NCBI RefSeq assembly: GCF_900120155.1
Contig: NZ_LT635549.1
Span: 124,001 to 188,000, forward strand
Reading direction: 5' to 3'
Length of the DNA stretch: 64,000 bases
Origin: Clostridium sp. Marseille-P3244
Lineage (GTDB): Bacteria; Bacillota; Clostridia; Lachnospirales; Lachnospiraceae
The position numbers were made by a program, and so were the translations under genes. Of this stretch, positions 1 to 6,724 are shown in pieces; within the stretch, counting starts at the first letter, position 1; each line of letters starts with the position of its first letter. Under the pieces are notes generated by a model that was not told the DNA's origin, ran no database searches, and saw nothing but the letters and a program-made list of their open reading frames with translations.

Positions 1-44
1 TCAACTTCTTTACCTTCGATATTGTAAACAGATACTTTTGCCAT
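1..44 (-). CDS. rplD: 50S ribosomal protein L4, N-terminal fragment (runs off window)
   Basis: Only the first 14 or so codons are present; they read MAKVSVYNIEGKEV, the usual L4 start. A good ribosome binding site (AGGAGG, complement of 54-59) precedes the ATG. It follows rplC by 30 bp on the same strand, matching the rpsJ-rplC-rplD order of the S10 operon. L4 is a large-subunit protein and in some bacteria also autoregulates this operon. The rest of the gene lies left of the window. Confidence 0.9.
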   Translation of the reverse strand, partial: MAKVSVYNIEGKEV

Positions 45-74
45 CTGTGTGTTCCTCCTTTCTTATTGTCACCC

Positions 75-758
75 TTAGCAGCCCTTAACGGATTCTTTGA
101 TCGTTACGAGGCACTTCTTCGGTCCCGGTACAGATCCCTTTACAAGAAGAAGGTTGTTCTCTGCGTCAACTCTTACAACCTCAAGATTCTGAACTGTGAT
201 CTTCTTGTTACCCATCTGTCCAGGCATCTTCTTGCCCTTGAACACCTTGCTCGGATCAGATGCAGCGCCGTTAGAACCAGCGTGACGATGGAACTTGGAA
301 CCGTGTGTCATAGGTCCTCTGCTCTGTCCGTGACGCTTGATCGCGCCCTGGAAACCTTTACCTTTGGAGATTGCCGTCGCATCGATGTGATCGCCTTCCG
401 CGAAGATGTCAGCCTTGATCTCCTGAGCCAGAGCATATTCCTCTGCATTGTCAAATCTGAACTCTTTTACATATCTTTTTCCGGATACGCCTGCTTTGTC
501 AAAGTGGCCTTTCTCAGCTTTTGTCACACCGTTTCTGTGCGCAACCTGCTTTCTTCCGCTTCCGTCTTTTGTGACAATCTTTTCTTTCTTGTCAACAAAT
601 CCGACCTGAACTGCATTGTACCCGTCATTCTCAACAGTCTTGATCTGTGTCACCACACACGGACCTGCCTGCAGCACCGTTACTGGAATCAGAACTCCGT
701 CTTCGTTGTTGAAGATCTGAGTCATGCCAACCTTTGTAGCCAAAATAGCTTTCTTCAT
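75..758 (-). CDS. rplC: 50S ribosomal protein L3
   Basis: A 227-residue protein beginning [16 protein letters not shown], the characteristic L3 N-terminus, with the conserved central loop containing [13 protein letters not shown] and the GQMG segment near residue 180. L3 binds 23S rRNA early in 50S assembly, and its central loop reaches toward the peptidyl-transferase centre. The ATG at 758 has an AGGAGG site 5-8 nt upstream. It lies between rpsJ (85 bp upstream) and rplD (30 bp downstream) in the standard S10 order. Its length is slightly above the usual 205-215 because of a short C-terminal tail (KESVKGC). Confidence 0.97.
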   Translation of the reverse strand: MKKAILATKVGMTQIFNNEDGVLIPVTVLQAGPCVVTQIKTVENDGYNAVQVGFVDKKEKIVTKDGSGRKQVAHRNGVTKAEKGHFDKAGVSGKRYVKEFRFDNAEEYALAQEIKADIFAEGDHIDATAISKGKGFQGAIKRHGQSRGPMTHGSKFHRHAGSNGAASDPSKVFKGKKMPGQMGNKKITVQNLEVVRVDAENNLLLVKGSVPGPKKCLVTIKESVKGC

Positions 759-843
759 TATTAATACCTCCTGTGATTTACAGCGGAGCGCATCTCGCGC
801 TCATCCTAAATGTTAGGATCGTTACTGTTAGTGGATGTTCACC

Positions 844-1161
844 TTACTTATTTTTCATCTTGATATCAATGTACACACCTGCCGGCATTTCCAGTCTGGA
901 AAGCGCGTCCACAGTCTTCTGTGTCGGCGTGATGATATCGATCAGTCTTTTATGAGTCCTCTGTTCGAACTGCTCTCTGGAGTCTTTGTACTTGTGTACC
1001 GCTCTTAAGATGGTCACTACCTCTTTCTTTGTCGGCAGCGGCACCGGTCCGCTCACCTGTGAGCCATTCTTCTTTACAGTTTCGATGATTTTCTTTGCGG
1101 ATGCATCCACCAGCTGGTGATCATACGCTTTCAGTGTGATTCTCATTACTTGACTTGCCAT
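844..1161 (-). CDS. rpsJ: 30S ribosomal protein S10
   Basis: A 105-residue S10 with the family motifs [18 protein letters not shown] and [13 protein letters not shown]10 is a small-subunit head protein and, as NusE, takes part in antitermination complexes. It is the first gene of the S10 operon here; the ATG at 1161 has a GGAGGCGA site about 9 nt upstream. The 270-nt transcribed leader and the promoter are annotated separately. Confidence 0.97.
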   Translation of the reverse strand: MASQVMRITLKAYDHQLVDASAKKIIETVKKNGSQVSGPVPLPTKKEVVTILRAVHKYKDSREQFEQRTHKRLIDIITPTQKTVDALSRLEMPAGVYIDIKMKNK

Positions 1162-1200
1162 AAAAAAAGTCGCCTCCTTTTCGTACTTTTAACTTCAGTA

Positions 1201-1336
1201 CGACAAGCGGTGACTGTACACTCTCCCGTGTGTGTCGTGAGAAACATACACGGCGCTCCCGCTTTTCAACTCCTGCCGCGGTATTGTACCGCACACAAAA
1301 ACGGGATACTGTTGTGATTCGTACAGTGACTTGTCG
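1201..1336 (-). promoter_or_regulatory. structured 5' leader of the S10 operon
   Basis: No gene fits between rpsJ and the upstream promoter. The RNA strand can form a long-range closing helix: CGACAAG and CTGTAC at 1201-1219 are complementary to GTACAG and CTTGTCG at 1321-1336, with a small asymmetric internal loop. Inside it are two hairpins, GCGGTA/TACCGC with a 3-nt loop (1278-1292) and CCGTGTGTG/CATACACGG with one wobble pair (1226-1253). This is a three-way-junction-like layout. S10 leaders are regulatory (L4-binding) in some bacteria; that role is inference here. Confidence 0.6.
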
Positions 1337-1440
1337 CCAGTTTCCTAACTTGACATTCGCTCCACGGAAAACCTGCCTTCGCTTATTTCTTCGCTGGGCA
1401 GCAACCTCACGCTTCACAGCTATCATGTCACAGCCCTATT

Positions 1441-1469
1441 AGTATATCTGATGGTGGAATTTATTTCAA
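1441..1469 (-). promoter_or_regulatory. sigma-A promoter of the S10 operon
   Basis: Read on the minus strand: TTGAAA (1469-1464), a 17-bp spacer, then TATACT (1446-1441). This is a near-consensus vegetative promoter pointing at rpsJ, with a predicted start near 1434 and a leader of about 270 nt. The -35 box lies just inside the last codons and stop of the MATE gene. Confidence 0.75.
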
Positions 1470-2834
1470 GTAGTTTTTGATGAATATTGTATTTTTTTTA
1501 GTACAATCTGTGTCTTCTGATTTTCCCGTATATTTAAGCATTCTGTTTACCACATATACTGCCACGATCACTTCTGTGAACACCATGGCAAACCAGATCG
1601 AGTCCGCTCCGGCAATAACCGGGAGGAAGTATATAAAGATGCCGCTGATCACAAATCCTCTACCCACCGAAACGATGAACGCCGCCTTGGGTTTGAGCAT
1701 TGCCTGAAAGTAATAAGTAGAAAATATATTCAACGGCAGCAGCAGGAATGAGACAGCGTAACATCTTATGATCCCGGGCGCGATCCGCAGGATCTCTTCC
1801 GTCGGCGACATAAAGACCCTGACATATACATTAGGCACTGCCAGGCTGAGGGCCGTCCAGAAGATGCTGAAAAACGCCGCGGTCCCCAGAGCAAATTTCA
1901 GAGCCTCCCGGATCCTCCCGCCGTGACCGGCGCCAAAATTGGTGGAGATGATCGGCTGAGCCGCCTGTCCCACGCTGTAGGCACAGCACTGTACAAAGGA
2001 ACTGATATTCACGATAACCCCGTACACTGCCAGCGCGTCGGTGCCCAGATATTTTACGATCTGTCTGTTAAACAGGATCGTAAGGATCCCCATTGCCACA
2101 TCGATAAAGAATGTAGAAAATCCGGTCACGCTGATCTCTCTGAGTTTCACAGAGAGCCGCCGCGGCCTCATCAACCGCAGAGTATTCTTCTTTGTAAAAA
2201 AATGGGACAGCATCACGAGAAAGGTGATCCCTGATCCGATGGCCGTGGCCAGCCCCGCTCCAAAAGCTCCCATATCACATGTAAAGACAAAGAAATAATC
2301 CCCGAATATGTTAAAAATACCGCCGGACAGCACGGCCGCCGTGGCCAGGCCCGGGTTCTTGTCGTTTCTCAAATACGCCGCCAGCATCTGGTTAAACAGG
2401 AAGAGCGGTATTGCAGGTTTGATCGGCTGTACATATTCTCTCGCCAGAGGAAGCAGATTCTCTTTTGCCCCGAAAGCGATCAGAAGCTGCCTGTCAAAAA
2501 GACCGATCACGATCCAGACGATCACGGCCAGAATGACTGCTCCGATCACAGAGGCCGTAAAATATTCGTTTGAGCGGTCTTCTTTCCCTTCAGATTTTCC
2601 TCTCATGGCACTGAAAAGAACAGAACCCCCGATTCCCATAAGGAGACCCAGACTGTATATGATGTTCCAGACCGGGTTCACCACCGCCAGAGCCGCAGAC
2701 CCGTCCGGCCCATGGTACTGTCCTACCATCGCCATATCGACGATCGAATAGATCGAGGTGATCAGCGCACTTCCAAAGGCTGCCGCCAGGTACTTAAAAT
2801 AGATTGTTTTGATCCTGCTATTCAGAAAATCCAT
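1461..2834 (-). CDS. MATE family multidrug efflux transporter
   Basis: About 457 residues with 12 hydrophobic segments in two homologous halves, typical of MATE (NorM/DinF-like) cation-coupled exporters. Visible features include the early SIVDMAMVGQYHG segment with the conserved D and G residues of TM1-2 and the LATAIGSGITF and YSVGQAAQPIIS helices. A longer reading frame starts at 3023, but the ATG at 2834 has AAGGAGG 9 nt upstream and gives a normal family length; the extra codons would cross a terminator hairpin. The gene has its own promoter at 2953-2980 and a terminator in its 5' UTR, so expression is probably attenuated. The substrate cannot be told from sequence. Confidence 0.9.
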   Translation of the reverse strand: MDFLNSRIKTIYFKYLAAAFGSALITSIYSIVDMAMVGQYHGPDGSAALAVVNPVWNIIYSLGLLMGIGGSVLFSAMRGKSEGKEDRSNEYFTASVIGAVILAVIVWIVIGLFDRQLLIAFGAKENLLPLAREYVQPIKPAIPLFLFNQMLAAYLRNDKNPGLATAAVLSGGIFNIFGDYFFVFTCDMGAFGAGLATAIGSGITFLVMLSHFFTKKNTLRLMRPRRLSVKLREISVTGFSTFFIDVAMGILTILFNRQIVKYLGTDALAVYGVIVNISSFVQCCAYSVGQAAQPIISTNFGAGHGGRIREALKFALGTAAFFSIFWTALSLAVPNVYVRVFMSPTEEILRIAPGIIRCYAVSFLLLPLNIFSTYYFQAMLKPKAAFIVSVGRGFVISGIFIYFLPVIAGADSIWFAMVFTEVIVAVYVVNRMLKYTGKSEDTDCTKKNTIFIKNYLK

Positions 2835-2864
2835 GGTAACTGCCTCCTTGTAAACAAAATAAAA

Positions 2865-2910
2865 AAGCCGGATAAGGTGCAGGCATTCCAGCCTGTGCCT
2901 TATCCGGCTT
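2865..2910 (-). terminator. intrinsic terminator in the MATE 5' UTR (attenuator)
   Basis: Minus-strand RNA forms a 13-bp perfect stem (AAGCCGGATAAGG with CCTTATCCGGCTT) topped by CAGG/CCTG, followed by a T run at 2864-2859. It sits between the promoter at 2953-2980 and the MATE start at 2834. The transcript must read through it to express the exporter. No alternative antiterminator of comparable strength is obvious, although ATCATT/AATGAT just upstream can pair. Confidence 0.8.
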
Positions 2911-2911
2911 A

Positions 2912-2947
2912 TCATTTCTTCCGAATGATTCGCCTCCGAGCAAGCAT
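2912..2947 (-). CDS. possible 11-residue basic leader peptide (leaderless start)
   Basis: The minus strand reads ATG CTT GCT CGG AGG CGA ATC ATT CGG AAG AAA TGA, giving MLARRRIIRKK. The ATG is 5 nt downstream of the -10 box, essentially at the predicted transcript start, so translation would be leaderless. The stop codon lies 2 nt before the attenuator stem, which is the arrangement expected if ribosome stalling controls read-through. The ORF is too short to be sure; it may be chance. Confidence 0.3.
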   Translation of the reverse strand: MLARRRIIRKK

Positions 2948-2952
2948 CCCCT

Positions 2953-2980
2953 ATTATAATACTTATATCTTTATTGTCAA
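2953..2980 (-). promoter_or_regulatory. sigma-A promoter for the MATE gene (copy 1 of a duplicated 30-bp element)
   Basis: Minus strand TTGACA (2980-2975), 16-bp spacer, TATAAT (2958-2953). The surrounding 30 bp (2953-2982) are identical to 6106-6135. It lies between the kinase stop (2998) and the leader terminator. Confidence 0.8.
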
Positions 2981-2997
2981 CATATTTTTTTAGTTTT

Positions 2998-4356
2998 TTA
3001 TGCCTCTCCATGGCATGTTTCATCTGTTTTTCTGTCGTTCCACGGAAACATCAGTATGATCTCAAACATCTCTCCGTTCTGCTGCGCAGCGCACGACCCG
3101 TTCATGCTCCGCATCATGTTTCTGACATTGTGCAGCCCGATATTTGTACTCCCTTCTGTCCTCTTCTTATCTTCCGCATCATCACAGACCCTGTTCTGAA
3201 ATTTCAGTCCTCCGGATACATCTGTATATACCGTACCTATTTTTACCGGAGCCTTCCTGTCCGCATACTTTATAATATTGGAGACCAGATTGTCCAGGAT
3301 CCTGTTTATAAACTCCTGATTCACGCAAACCTTCCTTTCGTCCTTATCTATATCTGTCTGGATCATATACTCCCTCTCCTCCAGATATGCTGTCATCTCT
3401 GACAGCGGATCATGAAAAGCTTCCCAAAGCGTCTCCGGCTCCCCCGGTTCTGTTTCTGTTTTTTCCGTGACCAGCGCATATTCGAAAATATTATCGGACA
3501 GACGTTTGATCTGCTGCGCTTTTTTTCTGATCTTCTGTATATACTCCTGCAGTTGTCCCGTATCCCTGATTTTCTTTTTCTCAAGGATTTCCGTATAGAT
3601 CAGAAGGGAGGTAAGAGGTGTGCGCAGATCATGAGACATTTCTGTTATCATCCTGTGGTTGGCAAGCATCAGTTCCGCTTCCTTGCCATTGCTCTCTCTG
3701 AGGGCTCTGCGCATGCTGTCCATGCCCGCGGCCAGCAGGGCAAGTTCATCTTTTCCCTGTATGGTGACCCGGTAGTCCAGATTCCCACTCCCCAGGATCT
3801 CGCACTCATCTTTCAGTTTTCCGATATACCTGACTCTCCTGCGGATTCCAAGTATCACGATCGTGATCAGAAGAAGTACGGACAGCAGGATCTCCAGTAT
3901 AAGGGCATAGCTGTAGAACGGATAGGAAAAAAATCCATACAGAAACACATCCGCGTTTCCGTCCGTAAATTCTGCCGTATAATAATCCTCCCACTCATAA
4001 TATTCCCCCTCTGCTTCGGCATCTTCCACGGGAGCGTCAGGATAATTGGAATCATAAGTAAGGATCCCATCTTTATACACCTGGATTGACAGGATCTTCT
4101 GTTTTCTGACCCATTCTGTCAGCTTTTCAGAATCATTTGACGCCACCTGATTTTCATCAATATAGGCCTGAAGCTTTTCGATAGATTCTGTACTCAGTTT
4201 CCGGATATAATCACTGTCCGAAAACCGCTCTGAGATGACAAGGATTCCCGTCTGATTGATCAGGACAAAAAAAACTCCCGAGATCACTACTGCGGCAAGC
4301 ACAAGCCCCGCCAGTTCAAAATACAGAGAATGCAGTTTTGATCTAACGTTCGCCAA
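2998..4356 (-). CDS. sensor histidine kinase (VanS-like)
   Basis: A 452-residue membrane kinase. TM1 is near residues 13-36, an acidic extracellular sensor region runs to about 140, TM2 is near 148-170, followed by a HAMP-like linker. The H-box SHDLRTPLTSL has the phospho-acceptor His at 242. The N-box reads NRILDNLVSNIIKYA. The ATP lid is unusual: instead of DxGxG plus an F-box there is NRVCDDAEDKKRTEGSTNIG, followed by GLHNVRNMM. This lid occurs in a Clostridia subfamily and makes catalytic strength uncertain. The gene overlaps the response regulator by 14 bp, so the two are translationally coupled. The MATE gene directly downstream is a natural candidate target, but that is inference. Confidence 0.9.
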   Translation of the reverse strand: MANVRSKLHSLYFELAGLVLAAVVISGVFFVLINQTGILVISERFSDSDYIRKLSTESIEKLQAYIDENQVASNDSEKLTEWVRKQKILSIQVYKDGILTYDSNYPDAPVEDAEAEGEYYEWEDYYTAEFTDGNADVFLYGFFSYPFYSYALILEILLSVLLLITIVILGIRRRVRYIGKLKDECEILGSGNLDYRVTIQGKDELALLAAGMDSMRRALRESNGKEAELMLANHRMITEMSHDLRTPLTSLLIYTEILEKKKIRDTGQLQEYIQKIRKKAQQIKRLSDNIFEYALVTEKTETEPGEPETLWEAFHDPLSEMTAYLEEREYMIQTDIDKDERKVCVNQEFINRILDNLVSNIIKYADRKAPVKIGTVYTDVSGGLKFQNRVCDDAEDKKRTEGSTNIGLHNVRNMMRSMNGSCAAQQNGEMFEIILMFPWNDRKTDETCHGEA

Positions 4357-5047
4357 ACCGGTACCCCTTTCCCCACACAGTTACAATAAGCTTCGGGTCT
4401 TGGGGATCTTCTTCGATCTTTACCCGGAGTCTGCGGATATGCACCATCACCGTTGAGTTGCAGTTATAAAAATACGGTTCATTCCAGATACTTTCATACA
4501 GATTCTGGGCAGAAAATATTTTTCCCGGATACTTCATCAGCAGAAGGAGGATGTGATACTCTAAATCCGACAGTTCAACAACATTTCCTCTTACATGCAC
4601 TTCGTTGAAATCTACATTGACCCGTATCCCCGCCAGCTCAATCTGCTTTTCCTTCGGATCACCCTCTGGTTCTTCCTTGCCCCGGTACACCTTCCATCGT
4701 CTGACCAGCGCCTTGACCCGCCCCAGCAGTTCAGAATAAGTAAAGGGTTTGGGCAGATAGTCATCTCCCCCGGCCATCAGCCCGATCAACTTGTCAGATT
4801 CCTGCGACCTTGCTGTCAGGAACAGAACCGGTACATAAGAAATTTTCCGGATCTCCTCGCAGGTCTTAAGCCCCGACATCCCCGGCATCATTACGTCCAG
4901 AATAACCAGATCCGGTTCTTCCGCGAGAAGTTCCAGGCCTTTTCTTCCATTCTCCGCCTCCGACACAGAATATCCTTCACCCTCCAGAAGGATCCTGACC
5001 CCCTCTCTGATGTCTTTATCGTCCTCAATCATCAAAATTTTTTCCAT
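4343..5047 (-). CDS. OmpR/VanR-type response regulator
   Basis: A 234-residue protein. The receiver domain (1-118) has acidic residues D9/D10, the phospho-acceptor D51 in LVILDVMMPG, T79 in LFLTAR and K101 in LPKPF. A winged-helix DNA-binding domain (about 140-234) ends VWGKGYRFGER, as in OmpR/PhoB members. Partner of the overlapping histidine kinase. The start at 5047 follows a short A/T-rich leader with no strong Shine-Dalgarno site. Confidence 0.95.
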   Translation of the reverse strand: MEKILMIEDDKDIREGVRILLEGEGYSVSEAENGRKGLELLAEEPDLVILDVMMPGMSGLKTCEEIRKISYVPVLFLTARSQESDKLIGLMAGGDDYLPKPFTYSELLGRVKALVRRWKVYRGKEEPEGDPKEKQIELAGIRVNVDFNEVHVRGNVVELSDLEYHILLLLMKYPGKIFSAQNLYESIWNEPYFYNCNSTVMVHIRRLRVKIEEDPQDPKLIVTVWGKGYRFGER

Positions 5048-5177
5048 AAATCACCATACTTTCAGTAAAACCGGCCCAAAAGCCATTTTACAATTTTTAT
5101 ACACAACGGAACGGGTGCAGTCTCTTTTGAAGATCACACCCTGTTGTTTCTTTCACCGTATAATAAACTGTACTGTT

Positions 5178-5516
5178 TTAGTTTGCTGCTTTCCTGGAGG
5201 AAGTACTGCTGCCTGACTTCTTTCCGGATGCCTCCTTGTTAGAAGAACTCTTGCTGCCTGACTTCTTTCCGGACGTTCCTGTGTTGGAAGAACTCTTGCT
5301 GCCTGACTTCTTTCCGGACGTTTCTGTGTTGGAAGAACTCTTGCTGCCTGATGTACTGCCGCGGGTACTGGCGCTGCTTGATGAGCTGTCAGATTTTTTA
5401 CTGTCTTTTCCTCCACAGGCCGTTGCCGATACTGCCATGACCGCAATCATTGCCAGAATCAGTCCTCTCTTCAAAAATCCTTTTTTCTTCTTATTTACTG
5501 TTACTCTTGTCTGCAT
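5178..5516 (-). CDS. small Ser/Lys/Gly-rich lipoprotein with 15-residue repeats
   Basis: A 112-residue secreted protein. A basic N-terminus (KKKKGFLKRG) is followed by a hydrophobic segment and the putative lipid-attachment Cys in SATACGGK, a loose lipobox. The rest is low-complexity Ser/Gly/Lys/Thr and contains three tandem 15-residue units of the type SGSKSSSNTETSGKK, suggesting a flexible cell-surface linker. No catalytic domain is visible. RBS GAGAGGAT lies 6-7 nt upstream of the ATG. Function unknown. Confidence 0.75.
   Translation of the reverse strand: MQTRVTVNKKKKGFLKRGLILAMIAVMAVSATACGGKDSKKSDSSSSSASTRGSTSGSKSSSNTETSGKKSGSKSSSNTGTSGKKSGSKSSSNKEASGKKSGSSTSSRKAAN
5212..5346. repeat. 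three 45-bp tandem repeats inside the Ser-rich lipoprotein gene
   Basis: Three adjacent 45-bp units at 5212-5256, 5257-5301 and 5302-5346 differ by only a few bases. The period is a multiple of three, so copy-number change keeps the frame. Units 2 and 3 are nearly identical, which suggests recent duplication or slippage. Confidence 0.9.
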
Positions 5517-5609
5517 GTTTTATATCCTCTCTTTCTCAAAATAAAATTTCAAAGGCTCTGCGTCAGTCATTTGTTATCATCTTGTTTCCGCCTTTGATGG
5601 ATTTTATTA

Positions 5610-5735
5610 TCACGTACAGACCTTAACTGTTTCTGAACGAAATCTTAATAAATCTAAAAAATGGAGAGTGCCGGTCTTATCTGTTCCCACAGGCTGCCCG
5701 TTGTTCGTTCTGTTGATTACAGCTTTCGTATTCAT
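5610..5735 (-). CDS. putative 41-residue hypothetical protein
   Basis: ATG at 5735 is preceded by a textbook AGGAGG with 7-nt spacing, and the frame stays open for 41 codons to TGA at 5612-5610. The product begins MNTKAVINRTNNGQPVG and is soluble and basic with no recognised domain. It lies 51 nt downstream of another small ORF (5787-5930) and upstream of the lipoprotein, possibly one transcript. Confidence 0.4.
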   Translation of the reverse strand: MNTKAVINRTNNGQPVGTDKTGTLHFLDLLRFRSETVKVCT

Positions 5736-5786
5736 AAAATATCCTCCTGTTTTTTTCGAATATACGCCTGATCGGTTGGATTGGTA

Positions 5787-5930
5787 TCAGTCACCCTGAT
5801 CCTGTGTGGCTTTTCTGAGACTTTCGATCTCACGCCGGATCTTTTGACAGATGCCGTAATTATTTCTGTCGTTTGTTTCCAGGCGGTTCAGCCTGTCTTT
5901 CAGTAATCGGATCTTCTGTATATTCTCCAT
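5787..5930 (-). CDS. putative 47-residue coiled-coil protein
   Basis: ATG at 5930 opens a 47-codon frame ending TGA at 5789-5787. The product begins MENIQKIRLLKDRLNRLE and also contains ICQKIRREIESLRK; the I/L spacing fits an amphipathic helix or short coiled coil. The ribosome binding site (AGGCGAGGATGG) is fair. An alternative ATG at 5940 in another frame gives a shorter, less protein-like product. It lies directly after the terminator at 5968-5999, so read-through from the promoter at 6106-6133 would be needed. Confidence 0.45.
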   Translation of the reverse strand: MENIQKIRLLKDRLNRLETNDRNNYGICQKIRREIESLRKATQDQGD

Positions 5931-5967
5931 CGTCTTCCATCCTCGCCTTCCTGAATAAAAAAAGAGC

Positions 5968-5999
5968 GCGCCCGGTTATCTTTCCAAATAACCGGGCGC
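5968..5999 (-). terminator. intrinsic terminator downstream of the second promoter copy
   Basis: A 12-bp perfect stem (GCGCCCGGTTAT with ATAACCGGGCGC) with an 8-nt loop, followed on the minus strand by CTCTTTTTTT. It would end a transcript of about 110 nt begun at the 6106-6133 promoter, giving either a short RNA or an attenuator in front of the 47-residue ORF. Confidence 0.8.
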
Positions 6000-6105
6000 A
6001 CCCGACATCTTCTCTGACCCTGACAGCTGCGGCTGCAGGTCCTCAGATGATCTTATAAAATTAAATGGTATCTTTTCAAATATCTTTCTTTGATCAGGCA
6101 CACTC

Positions 6106-6133
6106 ATTATAATACTTATATCTTTATTGTCAA
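6106..6133 (-). promoter_or_regulatory. sigma-A promoter (copy 2 of the duplicated 30-bp element)
   Basis: Minus strand TTGACA (6133-6128), 16-bp spacer, TATAAT (6111-6106). The 30 bp at 6106-6135 are identical to 2953-2982. As in the first copy, it is followed within about 110 bp by an intrinsic terminator and then a coding region. Confidence 0.75.
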
Positions 6134-6169
6134 CAGATACACAGATAAATTTTTGCAACTCTGACGCTT

Positions 6170-6637
6170 TCATCCGCGTCTGGTCTTCCTCCCCGTAACT
6201 GCCTCAAAATGATATCTTACAATCCCCAGATCCATTTTGGTATAAAATCCCCGTTTTGTCGTAACAGTCACTTCATCGTCTTTTAAAGAAAAACAAAATT
6301 TCTGCTGATTCATGGCCGTCGGCGCAAGCTGCGCTGCCTCCACTCCTTCGCGGAACCAGCCGGGCATTGTTCCCTCTGTCCGGCACAGCTCTTCAAGATC
6401 ACTCCTCTTTTTCCCGATCATCGCGATATAATCTGTCACTCCCGAAAACTTGCCATAATGTGCCATAAATCCGCTGAATGCTTCGGGCTCATCTGTAATG
6501 AGCTGGATATGTAGCCCGCTTTCCCTGTTGCAGGCATCGATTTCCTGAGCCAGCCTTTCTTTCACACTGTCCTCCAGCGGTCTGTCCTTATATTGCCGCA
6601 CGCTGTGGCGTGCCCTGATCGCTTCCATAATATTCAT
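6170..6637 (-). pseudogene. nitroreductase-family protein with internal deletion
   Basis: 155 residues. The N-terminal part (MEAIRARHSVRQYKDRPL, then IQLITDEPEAFSGF and YGKFSGVTDYIAMIGKK) and the C-terminal part (LCRTEGTMPGWFREG, LAPTAMNQQKFCF, KMDLGIVRYHFEAVTG) match the putative TM-nitroreductase family. The family is normally about 230-260 residues. Here residue 85 or so (KKRSDLEEL) runs directly into the C-terminal block, so the central segment of roughly 70 residues that carries part of the FMN pocket and dimer interface is missing in frame. FMN is therefore unlikely to bind normally. The start at 6637 was chosen because GGGAGG lies 10 nt upstream. A longer frame begins at 6724 but lacks an RBS. 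Confidence 0.7.
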
Positions 6638-6724
6638 TTCATTTTTACCTCCCAGCCTGCTGATGGAACTATTTTCTGGCAGAACTCTATAAAAGCACTG
6701 AATTAATCGGTTAATTTGGAACAC

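Noticed and set aside
66-764. 232-codon plus-strand frame over rplC
   Set aside because: Pure antisense shadow of L3; no RBS and unlikely composition.
1121-1426. 101-codon minus-strand frame in the S10 leader
   Set aside because: Overlaps the rpsJ start in another frame and consists of paired leader sequence; better explained as structured RNA.
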